Program-made: the position numbers and the translations under genes
Notes under the pieces: generated by a model
What the model was told of the DNA's origin: nothing
Database searches by the model: none
What the model saw: only the letters and a program-made list of their open reading frames with translations
In this document: one piece after another, positions 46,746-55,997 of the stretch
Position numbering within the stretch: position 1 is the stretch's first letter
Layout of the letters: each line of letters begins with the position of its first letter
DNA from: Planococcus sp. MSAK28401
GTDB taxonomy: Bacteria > Bacillota > Bacilli > Bacillales_A > Planococcaceae
Assembly: GCF_018283455.1 (NCBI RefSeq)
Contig: NZ_JAAMTH010000001.1
Span: 2,275,501 to 2,339,500, forward strand
Length of the DNA stretch: 64,000 nt
Direction of reading: 5' to 3'

Positions 46746-46795
46746 AAAAAACCCCGAAAGGCGCCGCTCTATTGAGCAACGACTTTCGGGGCGTA
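46746..46795 (-). terminator. Terminator of prfB
   Basis: Stem CCCCGAAAG with CTTTCGGGG around a 30-base loop with its own smaller hairpin, then TTTTTTT on the minus strand. Confidence 0.85.
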
Positions 46796-46816
46796 TCTTT
46801 AACGCTTAGAAAAGTA

Positions 46817-47930
46817 TTATTCAGCTTGTTGCATTTTCGAACGCAGCATCGCATGAATGAACCCATCCAGGTCGCCATCCATGACAGCCTGGAGGTTTCC
46901 TGTTTCATAATTTGTCCGGTGGTCTTTGACCATGGAATACGGGTGGAAAACGTAAGAACGGATTTGGCTGCCCCAGCCGATTTCTTTCTGTTCGCCGCGG
47001 ATTTCCAGCAATTCCTTTTCCTGCTCTTCGATCTTTAATGCATAGAGTTTCGCTTTCAGCATTTGCATTGCTTTTTCACGGTTTTTAATTTGCGAACGTT
47101 CCTGTTGGCATGTCACTACAGCACCTGTCGGCAAGTGGGTAATCCGGACAGCGGAGTCTGTCGTATTGATGTGCTGTCCACCAGCGCCGCTTGCACGGTA
47201 AGTATCGACTTTCAGATCTTCGGTGCGGATATCGATTTCGATTTCGCCGGTAAATTCCGGCATCACTTCACACGATACAAACGATGTGTGGCGGCGGCCA
47301 GAAGAGTCGAACGGCGAAATGCGGACCAAGCGATGGACGCCTTTTTCAGCTTTCAAGTAACCGTATGCGTTATGTCCTTTGATGCCGAGTGTCACCGATT
47401 TAACGCCGGCCTCGTCTCCCGCTAGATAATCCAAAGTCTCCACTTTGAATCCGCGTTTTTCAGCCCAGCGCGTATACATGCGCAAAAGCATCGAACACCA
47501 ATCCTGGGATTCTGTTCCGCCAGCACCTGGGTGCAATTCCAATATGGCATTGTTTTTATCGTACTCTTCGCTTAACAGAAGCTCCAACTCGAAAGCGTTC
47601 AAGTCTTTAAGAAACTGCTTCAGCTCCCCGCTCACTTCTTCGTGAAGTTCTTCGTCCGGCTCTTCGCGTAAAAGTTCGAGTGTCATTTCCATATTCTCTT
47701 GATCTTCTTCGAACTTGCGGTAACGATTGACTGTATCTTTTAATGCATTCACTTCGGAAATGACCACTTGCGCTTCTTCTTGGTTATTCCAGAAATTTGG
47801 GTCGATCATTCTCTCGTCCAATTCCTGTATACGTGCCTCTTTGTTTTCTAAGTCAAAGAGACCCCCTGAAGTCCGCCAGTTTTTCGGCTGTTTTGTCGAG
47901 CTCGTTGCGAATATCCGCTAATTCCATCAT
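46817..47930 (-). CDS. prfB: Peptide chain release factor 2, with programmed +1 frameshift
   Basis: RF2 of 370 residues reads UGA and UAA stops. Translation starts at 47930 ([13 protein letters not shown]) after GAGGAGG. After 25 codons the frame meets CTT-TGA-C; skipping one T at 47855 continues as [16 protein letters not shown] and on to the end. An internal SD-like AGGGGG (47862-47867) three bases before CTT stimulates the shift. Low RF2 lets the ribosome shift, so the protein controls itself. The codon-recognition tripeptide SPF is in [15 protein letters not shown] and the catalytic GGQ in [14 protein letters not shown]. Confidence 0.97.
47852..47867 (-). promoter_or_regulatory. prfB programmed +1 frameshift signal
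   Basis: Minus strand: AGGGGG, three bases, then CTT TGA C. This is the classic RF2 autoregulatory site, with the internal SD, slippery CTT and in-frame UGA all present. Confidence 0.97.
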
Positions 47931-47953
47931 ATAAAGTTCCTCCTCATAATAAT

Positions 47954-47977
47954 GCCGAAGAGCTTTTGCTCTTCGGC
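47954..47977 (-). repeat. Stem-loop between secA and prfB
   Basis: A perfect ten-pair stem (GCCGAAGAGC with its complement) with a four-base loop, halfway between the secA stop and the prfB SD. There is no T-run, so it may be a processing or attenuation site that separates secA and prfB expression. Confidence 0.55.
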
Positions 47978-47990
47978 CATGAACACTCGT

Positions 47991-50507
47991 TTACGAAGCT
48001 GCCCCGTGGCAGTTCTTGAATTTCTTGCCGCTGCCGCATGGGCACAGGTCATTGCGACCGACTTCCATTTCCCGGCGGGCCGGCTCTTTCTTCTTGCGTG
48101 GTGCTTCGCCGCCTTCTTTCGGGTTGACGGCTTGCCCTTTCGCCACTTCTTCGCGTTCGAGATTGTTCTTGATTTCCGCTTTCATGGCGTATTTCGCCAC
48201 GTCGTCTTCAATCGCCTCGATCATCGCTTCGAACATGGCAAAGCCTTCGTTCTGGTATTCGCGAAGCGGGTCATTCTGGCCGTATGCACGTAAGTGAATC
48301 CCTTGTCTCAATTGGTCCATCGCATCGATATGGTCGATCCATTTCGTATCGATCGAACGCAACAGGACGACTTTCTCGAATTCGCGCATGCGGTCAGGCG
48401 TCATTTCAACTTCTTTTTCATCATAATGCGCTGTTACCTTGCTGCGCACAAATTCGATGATCTGGTCTTGCGTTTTGCCTTCCAGATCTTGTTCAGTGAT
48501 CGTATCTTCCGGCAGGAGATTAGCAGAAATCACTTCCGTCAACGACTTCAAGTGCCACTCTTCCGGCTTCTCTGCTGTTGTATAGCTTGCGACCATGCGG
48601 CCGATCGAGCTGTCGATCATATTGTCGACAAGTTCGCGCATATTATCGGTCTCGAGCACTTCCATCCGCTCTTTATAGATGATTTCACGTTGTTCACGCA
48701 ACACATCATCATATTGCAAAAGGCGTTTCCGTGCATCGAAGTTATTGCCTTCCACACGTTTTTGGGCAGATTCGACAGAACGTGTCACCATGCGTGATTG
48801 AAGCGGCTGGGAATCATCCATGCCAAGTTTACCCATCATATTGCGCATGGCATCCGAACCGAAGCGGCGCATCAGATCATCTTCAAGCGATAGATAGAAT
48901 TGCGTTACACCGGGATCTCCCTGGCGTCCTGAACGACCGCGCAACTGATTATCGATACGGCGGGATTCGTGGCGCTCGGTACCGATAACCGCGAGTCCGC
49001 CTGCTTCGATGACGCCTTCACCCAATTTGATGTCCGTTCCGCGCCCTGCCATATTCGTAGCAATCGTGACAGCGCCTTTTTGGCCGGCATCCAAGATGAT
49101 TTCAGCTTCATGTGCGTGGTTCTTCGCGTTCAAGACCGAATGCTTGATGCCTTTTTTGGTCAAATACTCAGAAATGATTTCAGACGTTTCAATCGCTACG
49201 GTACCGACAAGAACCGGCTGGCCATTTTTATGGCGCTCGATAATGTCTTCAGAAACCGCTTTGTACTTGCCTTCTGTTGTCGCATAAATTAAATCGACAC
49301 GGTCATCCCGGATGATCGGCTTGTTTGTCGGAATGGAGATAACGTTCATATTGTAGATGTTGCGGAACTCTTCTTCTTCCGTTTTCGCCGTACCGGTCAT
49401 ACCTGACAATTTCTCATATTTGCGGAAATAATTCTGGAACGTGATCGTTGCCATTGTCATCGATTCGTTCTGGACTTCCAGGCCTTCCTTGGCTTCGATC
49501 GCTTGGTGAAGCCCGTCCGAGTAGCGGCGGCCTTTCATAAGGCGGCCGGTAAATTGGTCGACAATGACCACTTCGCCGTCCTGGACGACGTAGTCGACAT
49601 CTTTTTGCATGGTGACATGTGCTTTTAGCGATTGGTTGATCGCGTGGTTCAAACGTACGTGCGTTAAATCGAACAAGTTATCAATGCTGAATGCTTTCTC
49701 AACTTTCTCGATGCCCTCTTCTGTCAGCACGACACCTTTCGTCGTTTCATCATAAGCGTAATCCGTGTCTTTCTGAAGCAGTCGCCCGAAAGCGTTCGCT
49801 TGCATATAGAGCTGGGCGGACTTCGCTGCCTGACCTGAAATGATCAACGGCGTCCGTGCTTCATCGATCAAGATCGAATCGACCTCATCGATGACGGCAA
49901 AATGAAGCGGACGTTGGACCATATCTTCTTTATATAGCACCATATTATCGCGCAAATAATCGAAGCCAAGCTCGTTATTCGTGCTATAAGTAATGTCCGC
50001 CTGGTAAGCTTCTCGTTTTTGTTCTTTTGTCAGGCTGTTGACGTTCAGCCCAATTGTCAGGCCGAGCCAATTATAAAGCTGGCCCATTTCTTCCGCATCG
50101 CGGCTCGCCAAGTATTCGTTGACGGTCACGACATGGACGCCTTTTTTCGTGATAGCGTTTAAATAGACAGCCATCGTTGAAGTCAAAGTTTTACCTTCAC
50201 CGGTTTTCATCTCGGAAATATTCCCTTGATGAAGCGACGCGGCACCCATGATCTGTACGCGGAATGGATACATTCCAAGGACACGCTTTGATGCCTCGCG
50301 GACTGTCGCAAATGCTTCAGGCAATATATCATCGAGCGACTCGCCTTGTTCGAAACGTGCTGTGAATTCGGCAGTTTTCGCTTTTAAGGCTTCGTCTGTC
50401 TTAGCCGTAAACTCATCGGCCAGTGCTTCCACTTGGTCTGATACTTTTTCCAATCTTTTTAAATCCCGTTTATTCGGGTCAAATACTTTATTCAATACTC
50501 CAAGCAT
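47991..50507 (-). CDS. secA: Preprotein translocase ATPase SecA
   Basis: An 838-residue motor that pushes exported proteins through SecYEG. NBD1 has Walker [12 protein letters not shown] near residue 100 and Walker [12 protein letters not shown] near 207; a preprotein cross-linking domain is inserted before NBD2. The C-terminal tail ends in the zinc motif [14 protein letters not shown] that binds SecB-like factors or lipid. An AGGGAG ribosome site precedes the ATG. It is followed by prfB, as in B. subtilis. Confidence 0.97.
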   Translation of the reverse strand: MLGVLNKVFDPNKRDLKRLEKVSDQVEALADEFTAKTDEALKAKTAEFTARFEQGESLDDILPEAFATVREASKRVLGMYPFRVQIMGAASLHQGNISEMKTGEGKTLTSTMAVYLNAITKKGVHVVTVNEYLASRDAEEMGQLYNWLGLTIGLNVNSLTKEQKREAYQADITYSTNNELGFDYLRDNMVLYKEDMVQRPLHFAVIDEVDSILIDEARTPLIISGQAAKSAQLYMQANAFGRLLQKDTDYAYDETTKGVVLTEEGIEKVEKAFSIDNLFDLTHVRLNHAINQSLKAHVTMQKDVDYVVQDGEVVIVDQFTGRLMKGRRYSDGLHQAIEAKEGLEVQNESMTMATITFQNYFRKYEKLSGMTGTAKTEEEEFRNIYNMNVISIPTNKPIIRDDRVDLIYATTEGKYKAVSEDIIERHKNGQPVLVGTVAIETSEIISEYLTKKGIKHSVLNAKNHAHEAEIILDAGQKGAVTIATNMAGRGTDIKLGEGVIEAGGLAVIGTERHESRRIDNQLRGRSGRQGDPGVTQFYLSLEDDLMRRFGSDAMRNMMGKLGMDDSQPLQSRMVTRSVESAQKRVEGNNFDARKRLLQYDDVLREQREIIYKERMEVLETDNMRELVDNMIDSSIGRMVASYTTAEKPEEWHLKSLTEVISANLLPEDTITEQDLEGKTQDQIIEFVRSKVTAHYDEKEVEMTPDRMREFEKVVLLRSIDTKWIDHIDAMDQLRQGIHLRAYGQNDPLREYQNEGFAMFEAMIEAIEDDVAKYAMKAEIKNNLEREEVAKGQAVNPKEGGEAPRKKKEPARREMEVGRNDLCPCGSGKKFKNCHGAAS

Positions 50508-50802
50508 GTTTAACCGCTCCCTGCATGGCGATTCAGGCTGAAGACAACCTAAAAACCGCTATTGCTCATATTTTCATTTCTTTGGGTTTATCTTAATCAT
50601 CTGCAGCATTTTCAAAAAAAATCTCACCATTTATTTTAACACTGCACTATAAAGCGTGCAAACAATGCATTTTCTGCTCGTTCGCAAAATTCCATTGAAA
50701 AAGAGCGATTCTTAACAGGCTTCATTCAAAGACCAGTTGCAGAAAATAATGTGCTTGAATAATTGCATAACAAAAGCCTCCCGTTACAGGAGGCTTTTGT
50801 TG
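50508..50802. other. Intergenic region between secA and hpf
   Basis: About 295 bases. It holds the hpf terminator at its right end (50771-50799). The remainder is AT-rich and must contain the secA promoter, but I see no -35/-10 pair I would trust. No ORF or RNA gene is evident. Confidence 0.5.
50771..50799 (-). terminator. Terminator of hpf
   Basis: Stem CAAAAGCCTCC with GGAGGCTTTTG, loop CGTTACA; T-rich on both sides. Confidence 0.88.
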
Positions 50803-51372
50803 TTATGAAGTTGTTTCGATTAACCCGTAAGAACCGTCTTTGCGTTTGTAGACGATATTGGTGCCGTTTGATTCGGCGTCAGTGAAGACGAAGAAACTAT
50901 GTCCGAGCATGTTCATCTGCAGAACTGCTTCTTCCTCGTCCATCGGTTTCAAGTCGAATTGTTTTGTACGGACGATTTTCAAATCTTCCTCGTCATCCGT
51001 TTCTGCCGCGCTGTTATTTTGCGCTTCGCTTTCGGCTTGTGCAAAAGCAAGGCCCATTCCTTCGCGGTCGCGGAATTTGCGGTTGACTTTCGTTTTATAC
51101 TTGCGGATTTGACGCTCCAGTTTTGAAACGATCAAATCGATCGCTGCATAGAGATCATCGTGCCGTTCTTCAGCACGTAGTGTCAGGTTTTTCATCGGAA
51201 TTGTGACTTCCACTTTTGTTTGGCTATGATTATACGTTTTCAAGTTGACCATCGCTGTTGCATTCGCTCCATCGGTGAAGTAGCGTTCGATTTTCTCTAC
51301 CTTCTTCTCGATGTGTTCGCGAATTGCGGGAGTTACCTCAATATTCTCGCCTCTGATGTTGAATTGCAACAT
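50803..51372 (-). CDS. hpf: Long-form ribosome hibernation promoting factor
   Basis: A 189-residue protein. The N-terminal S30AE domain (about 1-100) binds the decoding region of the 30S subunit; a variable linker (about 100-130) follows; the C-terminal domain (about 130-187, RTKQFDLKPMDEEEAVLQMNMLGHSFFVF) dimerises to give 100S ribosomes in resting cells. AAGGAGGAG precedes the ATG. The position before secA matches B. subtilis yvyD. Confidence 0.95.
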   Translation of the reverse strand: MLQFNIRGENIEVTPAIREHIEKKVEKIERYFTDGANATAMVNLKTYNHSQTKVEVTIPMKNLTLRAEERHDDLYAAIDLIVSKLERQIRKYKTKVNRKFRDREGMGLAFAQAESEAQNNSAAETDDEEDLKIVRTKQFDLKPMDEEEAVLQMNMLGHSFFVFTDAESNGTNIVYKRKDGSYGLIETTS

Positions 51373-51498
51373 GTGAACTCCTCCTTCTGTTTTGCTGTCT
51401 ATCTATTTCTAGTTGTTCCCTACGGAATCCTTCTTGAAACGTAAAAAGTTTCAGTGCTGTAGTAAAAAGGTAAACAATATGACAAGGAGATGAAGCCC

Positions 51499-52206
51499 AT
51501 GTTTACAAATAAAACCATTGTAGTAACAGGTGCCGCACAAGGCATCGGGAAAACCGTAGCACAATATTTCCAAAAAGAAGGCGCAAACGTCATCGGCTTG
51601 GACATTGAGGAAGTCGAGATCGACGGAGTGGAATACCGCCGCTGTGATGTAGGGAGCTTTACGGAAGTCGAACGCGTCTTTTCCGACATCCATGATGCGC
51701 ACGGCAGCATCCATGTGCTGATAAACAACGCCGGAATCTCGGAATTTACGCCACTTTGGGAGCTGACGGAAGAAGATTGGGACCGCGTGCTCAATACAAA
51801 TTTGAAGAGCGTCTTTATCTGCAGCCGTGAAGCTGCCCGTTATATGGATGAGGACATCCGGTCGATCGTCAACATGTCTTCAACAAGAGCGTTCATGTCA
51901 GAACAAGGGACGGAAAGCTACTCTGCTTCCAAAGGCGGGATTTTCGCACTCAGCCATTCACTCGCAGCAAGCCTTCATACAAAAGGTATTCGCGTTAACT
52001 CGATTGCCCCTGGCTGGATACATACCGGCGACCGGGACGAGCTCCGTAAAGTCGATCATGAGCAGCATTGGAGCGGGCGTGTCGGCACAACGGACGATAT
52101 TGCTAGAGCGTGCTTATTCTTGTCGAATCCGGATAATTCCTTCATCACAGGGGAATGTTTGACGATTGACGGTGGCATGACACGCAAGATGATCTATGAA
52201 CATTAA
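51499..52206 (+). CDS. Short-chain dehydrogenase/reductase
   Basis: A 235-residue classical SDR oxidoreductase. The start at 51499 has AAGGAG nine bases upstream; the in-frame ATG at 51490 directly abuts that SD. The cofactor loop is TGAAQGIG (about 8-15), an Asp ends the second beta strand (LDIEEVEID), suggesting NAD(H), and the catalytic Ser-Tyr-Lys lie in NMSSTRAF and SYSASKGG. The substrate is unknown. It stands alone between hpf and comFC, where B. subtilis has its flagellin-region genes. Confidence 0.88.
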   Translation: MFTNKTIVVTGAAQGIGKTVAQYFQKEGANVIGLDIEEVEIDGVEYRRCDVGSFTEVERVFSDIHDAHGSIHVLINNAGISEFTPLWELTEEDWDRVLNTNLKSVFICSREAARYMDEDIRSIVNMSSTRAFMSEQGTESYSASKGGIFALSHSLAASLHTKGIRVNSIAPGWIHTGDRDELRKVDHEQHWSGRVGTTDDIARACLFLSNPDNSFITGECLTIDGGMTRKMIYEH

Positions 52207-52216
52207 TATAAACGTG

Positions 52217-52247
52217 AACGGCTGCTCCATGCAGCCGTTTTTTTTAA
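52217..52247 (+). terminator. Terminator of the SDR gene
   Basis: Stem ACGGCTGC with GCAGCCGT, loop TCCAT, then eight T. Confidence 0.88.
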
Positions 52248-52275
52248 TGCCTAGGCGTCAGTCGTTTTTTCAAGC

Positions 52276-52935
52276 TTAGGCACGAATCAAGGTGAGTATG
52301 CGGATCGACTCTGCGCCCGCTTGCTGCAAAGTTTTTGCCGCCTGCCGCATGGTTGTGCCTGTGGTATAGAGATCATCGACGAGCACCAGCTGTTTCGGAA
52401 CCGCTTCCCCGTTCAATCGAAACAACTGCTTTGTTGCCATCCGTTCCTGGCGTGTTTTCTCCCCCAAGGTTTCACCGCATTTCTCCAGCAGATGCCGGTA
52501 TGGAATATTCGCTGACAGCAGTAATTGGTCCACTTGCGAAAAGCTCCGTTCGCGGAGCTTTTCTTCATTCAGCGGAATCGGCACGACCAGCGCCCGCTCA
52601 TTTGCTAAGTTATCATTCAAATCCTTCGCAAATACTTGAGCCAATAAAACATCTTTTAAAAACTTATATTGGTGAAACCAGTCTTTCATGGCATCGTTGT
52701 AGCGGTATAGGCTTTTTCCTGAGTGGATGAGACCCCGGCAGCCGTGCTGTTCCCAATAATGGCAATCGTGGCATATCGCTGCACCTTCCTTACCGCAAAG
52801 TTTGCAGCATGGTCCTGTAATTTTTGAAAACTCATTGCGGCACTGCTGGCACACCAATTCTGGAGGTTCATAGAGAAAAATGCCGCGCCACGAGGGAACA
52901 AAGCGCAATGCTTGGTCGCATAGACAGCAGTTCAT
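52276..52935 (-). CDS. comFC: Competence protein ComFC (phosphoribosyltransferase-like)
   Basis: A 219-residue protein needed for uptake of transforming DNA. The N-terminal part has a zinc-finger set (CCLC, CQQC, CCKLCG, CHDC), and the C-terminal part the PRPP-binding loop VLVDDLYTTGTTMRQ (about 180-194). It may handle incoming DNA after the membrane step with ComFA. Its start overlaps the comFA stop (ATGA). The comFB gene that lies between comFA and comFC in B. subtilis is absent. Confidence 0.93.
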   Translation of the reverse strand: MNCCLCDQALRFVPSWRGIFLYEPPELVCQQCRNEFSKITGPCCKLCGKEGAAICHDCHYWEQHGCRGLIHSGKSLYRYNDAMKDWFHQYKFLKDVLLAQVFAKDLNDNLANERALVVPIPLNEEKLRERSFSQVDQLLLSANIPYRHLLEKCGETLGEKTRQERMATKQLFRLNGEAVPKQLVLVDDLYTTGTTMRQAAKTLQQAGAESIRILTLIRA

Positions 52936-54260
52936 GCTTTCTCCTCCTTGTTATAGAAGAGGATTTCTTGTCTGGCCGCGTCCATTTGCCTGGTGATGCC
53001 ATTGTGGAAAAAGATGACGTCTCCAGTAGGATCTTTTGCGCTTCGCCCGACCCGCCCGGCAATTTGAATGAGCGCTGCCCGGTCGAATACCCGGTGATCG
53101 GCCCCGACGACTGCGACTTGCAAGTGGGGGATGGTGATGCCGCGTTCTAATATAGTGGAGGTGGCAAGACCTGCTAAAGCACCTTCCCTCAATTGCATCA
53201 CTTTTTCTTTGCGATATGGATCTTTTGAATGGACCGCAGCGATTGCGCAATCGATTTTGTGCAGGAGCGGGCTTGCTAGCTCGATCAACTGGATGGACGG
53301 AAAGAACAGGAGGAACGGCTGCTTTTTCCGAAGCTTGTCTTCTATCCAATCTTTTAATGGCGACGGAAGCTTGCCTTTTCGGAGATGGCGTTCATAATTC
53401 CACATCGCCCGGTAAGCGGGAACTGGCAGGGTTGCGCCATGATAGCGCCTAAATATGGTGGAGTGTTCGGCAATTTGTTTTTGGAGTGTTTTGGATGGGG
53501 TGGCGGAAATGTAGATAACGGGAGCGGACGGCTTGGCGGCTTTTTTCACAGCCCGTTCAAGCGATGGGTCAAGCGAATACGGGAAAGCATCCGCTTCATC
53601 GACGAATAGCAAATCGAAAGCTTCTTGGAATCGATACAATTGATGAGTGGTGGCCAGGATAATTTCACCGTAGCCGGTTTGTTCGGGGCTATCGCCGTAG
53701 AGTGTATGGATGAGGGCATCGGGGAATGCCTGTTTGAATCTGGGGGACAATTCGAGGATGACATCTGTGCGCGGCGCCGCTACACAGATGCGCAATCCTT
53801 TTTGCAGCGCTTCGTGAATCGGGGAAAATAGAATTTCTGTCTTGCCGGCACCGCAGACAGCATACAGCAGATGATCCGCTCCTTTTTGGATGCTATCTGC
53901 GATGGCTTTCGATGCGTTTGCCTGCAGTGGCGTCAGACTGCCATTCCATCCGAAGGCGCGGGGGCCGGCATTAAGAATGGCCGGAGCTGTCCACAAAACC
54001 AATTCTGTACAGCTGCTGATGCGTCCCATTTTGATGCATGTTCGGCAATAGCTGCAAACTTTCCCGCATGTTGCGCATGCGTACGAAATCACATAATCAG
54101 GTGATGTCTCCTGGCATCTTCCACACTCGCCATCAGCAGATATGCCGCTGATAACGATTGCGTCGCCTCGATCGATTACTTCCTGTACAAGTTCTTTTGG
54201 AAATGGAATGAATTGCTTCATCCATATCCTGCCTCTAAAAAATGCTTCGATTGCCTGCAT
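52932..54260 (-). CDS. comFA: Competence helicase/translocase ComFA
   Basis: A 442-residue DEAD-box ATPase that pulls single-stranded DNA into the cell during transformation. The start at 54260 has AAGGAGG six bases upstream. The N-terminal zinc site uses CGRCQ and CATCGKVCSYCRTC. Walker A is AVCGAGKTEIL (about 115), the DEAD variant VDEADAF, motif III YISATPSK and the C-terminal QIAGRVGRS motif VI. It is the first gene of a two-gene comF operon. Confidence 0.95.
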   Translation of the reverse strand: MQAIEAFFRGRIWMKQFIPFPKELVQEVIDRGDAIVISGISADGECGRCQETSPDYVISYACATCGKVCSYCRTCIKMGRISSCTELVLWTAPAILNAGPRAFGWNGSLTPLQANASKAIADSIQKGADHLLYAVCGAGKTEILFSPIHEALQKGLRICVAAPRTDVILELSPRFKQAFPDALIHTLYGDSPEQTGYGEIILATTHQLYRFQEAFDLLFVDEADAFPYSLDPSLERAVKKAAKPSAPVIYISATPSKTLQKQIAEHSTIFRRYHGATLPVPAYRAMWNYERHLRKGKLPSPLKDWIEDKLRKKQPFLLFFPSIQLIELASPLLHKIDCAIAAVHSKDPYRKEKVMQLREGALAGLATSTILERGITIPHLQVAVVGADHRVFDRAALIQIAGRVGRSAKDPTGDVIFFHNGITRQMDAARQEILFYNKEEKA

Positions 54261-54300
54261 GAGTTTCCTCCTTCTTTTATAGCCAAAAGGCCTTGACCGG

Positions 54301-55131
54301 TCATTTCTTTGCCCAGCCAAGACCCATCGCGCCCTCTCCTAAATGCGTGCCAATCACCGGGCCAAAATGGGAAATCGTGAATTCCACATCCGGGCAGGCC
54401 AGTTCAAGCTCCGCTTTCCATTTTTCTGCTTCTTCCAGGCGGTTGGCATGGATGACCGTCGCTTGAAGCGGTTCTTTGCCGCAGTCTTTTTTCAATTCTT
54501 CAGCAATGCGGTTCATTGCCTTTTTTCGTGTGCGAATCTTTTCATACGGAACGATCAGCTTATCCTGGAAATGCAGCAGTGGTTTGATCTGGAGCATGCT
54601 TCCAACTAAAGCCTGCGCCCCTGACAAACGCCCGCCGCGCTGCAAATGGCGAAGGTCTTCCACCATGAAATAAGCACGCAGCGTTTTTTTCATTACCTCA
54701 AGCTCTGCTAAAATCCCTTTAGCATTCATGCCTTGCTCCGCCAGTTCCGCTGCTTTTAGCGCATAGAACCCTTGGACTGCACAAGCGATTTCAGAATCGA
54801 ACACGTGGACATCCAAGCCTTCGGTCATGTCTCCTGCCTGCTTCGACCCAGCCATCGTTCCGCTGATGCCGCTCGACAGATGAATGGCCACCACTTCCTC
54901 GTATTGCCCTGAAAGCTTTTCATATAATGAAATGAACTCACCGACCGGCGGCTGAGAGGTTTTCGGCAGTTCTTCCCGCGCTTTTTTGTAAAATTCCGCA
55001 GTATCCAATTCGGTTTCCGCATAGGATTCTGTGCCGAATGTAATCTGCAAAGGTACTACATGTATGCCTTTATCTTTTGCTTGCTGCTGCGGAATATATG
55101 CCGTGCTGTCTGTCACAATTGCTGTTTTCAT
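54301..55131 (-). CDS. degV: DegV family fatty-acid-binding protein, degV itself by position
   Basis: A 276-residue DegV protein, second one in the window. The start chosen is ATG at 55131 (MKTAIVTDSTAYIP), ten bases after TGGAGG; a TTG two codons earlier is too close. Fatty-acid-binding motifs are VTDSTAYIP, IHLSSGISGTMAGSKQ (about 85-100) and the C-terminal IGTHLGEGAMGLGW. It presents a bound fatty acid to FakA kinase. It sits between comFA and degU, as in B. subtilis, but two unrelated genes separate it from degU. Confidence 0.9.
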   Translation of the reverse strand: MKTAIVTDSTAYIPQQQAKDKGIHVVPLQITFGTESYAETELDTAEFYKKAREELPKTSQPPVGEFISLYEKLSGQYEEVVAIHLSSGISGTMAGSKQAGDMTEGLDVHVFDSEIACAVQGFYALKAAELAEQGMNAKGILAELEVMKKTLRAYFMVEDLRHLQRGGRLSGAQALVGSMLQIKPLLHFQDKLIVPYEKIRTRKKAMNRIAEELKKDCGKEPLQATVIHANRLEEAEKWKAELELACPDVEFTISHFGPVIGTHLGEGAMGLGWAKK

Positions 55132-55239
55132 TTTCAATCAGCCTCCACTGCTATCTTACCAAAACTTATCTGCCGATAGACAGAAAATCTGGTCTATTAA
55201 CGGATCTATTTCCGTCATGATTTTAAACTGGCGCGAATA

Positions 55240-55287
55240 AAAAAAGCTTTTCCGGGTACAAGCATCGATTTGCCTGCCAGGAAAAGC
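55240..55287 (-). terminator. Terminator of the NTF2-like lipoprotein gene
   Basis: Stem AGCTTTTCC with GGAAAAGC around a 28-base loop, followed on the minus strand by TTTTTTTATT. Confidence 0.75.
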
Positions 55288-55305
55288 CCTTCGTACAGTT
55301 TTCCA

Positions 55306-55866
55306 TTATTGATTTCCGATGAAGTGCAGGCTCGTCACTTTCCAGTCATCCTGCTCTTTCTTGAAAACGACCACTTGGCGCCCGGATTGCTGCATTCCTT
55401 GCTCCGTTCCGGCTTCATTCATTTCTACATCGATCGTGGCAAAAACTTCCGCCCGGTCCTCTTCGTATTTGACGATTGTCTCATCGCTTGTCGTATACGT
55501 CGTATCGTAATTTTCAAAGGCTTCGCTCAATGCCTGTTGATCTTCTTCGCGGTCAAAGCCATCCGGGTTTTCAGCGATGGTCGCCATATATCGATCCATG
55601 TCTTCAGCATTAAAAGCCGCGATGTATTCCTCATATGCGCTAAGGAGTTCCTGCTTTTCAGCTTCCGGAACATCCGCAGCGATGATGTCTCCTTCATCGT
55701 CCAATGTAAACCCAACTTCTTGGTCAGTGATACCGTGTTCCACCGCATTATTTTCACTTGCCGCATTGCCGTCTTCCGCAGTATTGCCGTTGACCGAAGC
55801 ATCTTCTTCGCCTGAACAGCCTGCGAGCGCCAACATGAGCCCCGTTGCCATTATCCATTTTTTCAT
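55306..55866 (-). CDS. Lipoprotein with NTF2/SnoaL-like domain, function unknown
   Basis: A 186-residue exported lipoprotein. The signal ends in the lipobox LAGC (Cys near residue 17). An acidic, Asn-rich linker (about 18-50) leads to a domain of about 110 residues beginning SAYEEYIAAFNAEDMDRYM, the helical opening of NTF2-like folds, and ending GRQVVVFKKEQDDWKVTSLHF, the last beta strands. I recognise no catalytic residues. It stands alone with its own ribosome site and terminator, between degV and an exonuclease gene. It is very acidic, fitting an outer-surface role. Confidence 0.75.
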   Translation of the reverse strand: MKKWIMATGLMLALAGCSGEEDASVNGNTAEDGNAASENNAVEHGITDQEVGFTLDDEGDIIAADVPEAEKQELLSAYEEYIAAFNAEDMDRYMATIAENPDGFDREEDQQALSEAFENYDTTYTTSDETIVKYEEDRAEVFATIDVEMNEAGTEQGMQQSGRQVVVFKKEQDDWKVTSLHFIGNQ

Positions 55867-55997
55867 GATGCATTCCTCCTGCGCTCATTTTGCCATAGCT
55901 CTTCCCGGAATACAATGAAGAAACGGTGTCAATATGCGACAGGACAATTCGTTCCACTGTCATGTACAATGGAAGAAAAGCCAAAGGAGGCGATCAT

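Noticed and set aside
46687..46908. N-terminal extension of the antiporter by 74 residues
   Set aside because: It runs backwards through the prfB terminator and the 3' end of prfB. The ATG at 46686 has a strong SD.
51373..51489. Sigma-B or sigma-H promoter for hpf
   Set aside because: Only partial similarity (GTTTAC, AAGGATT) is present; the spacing and second elements do not fit well.
54294..54303. Palindrome TGACCGGTCA at the degV stop
   Set aside because: Ten bases with no loop and no T-run; too short to call an operator or terminator.
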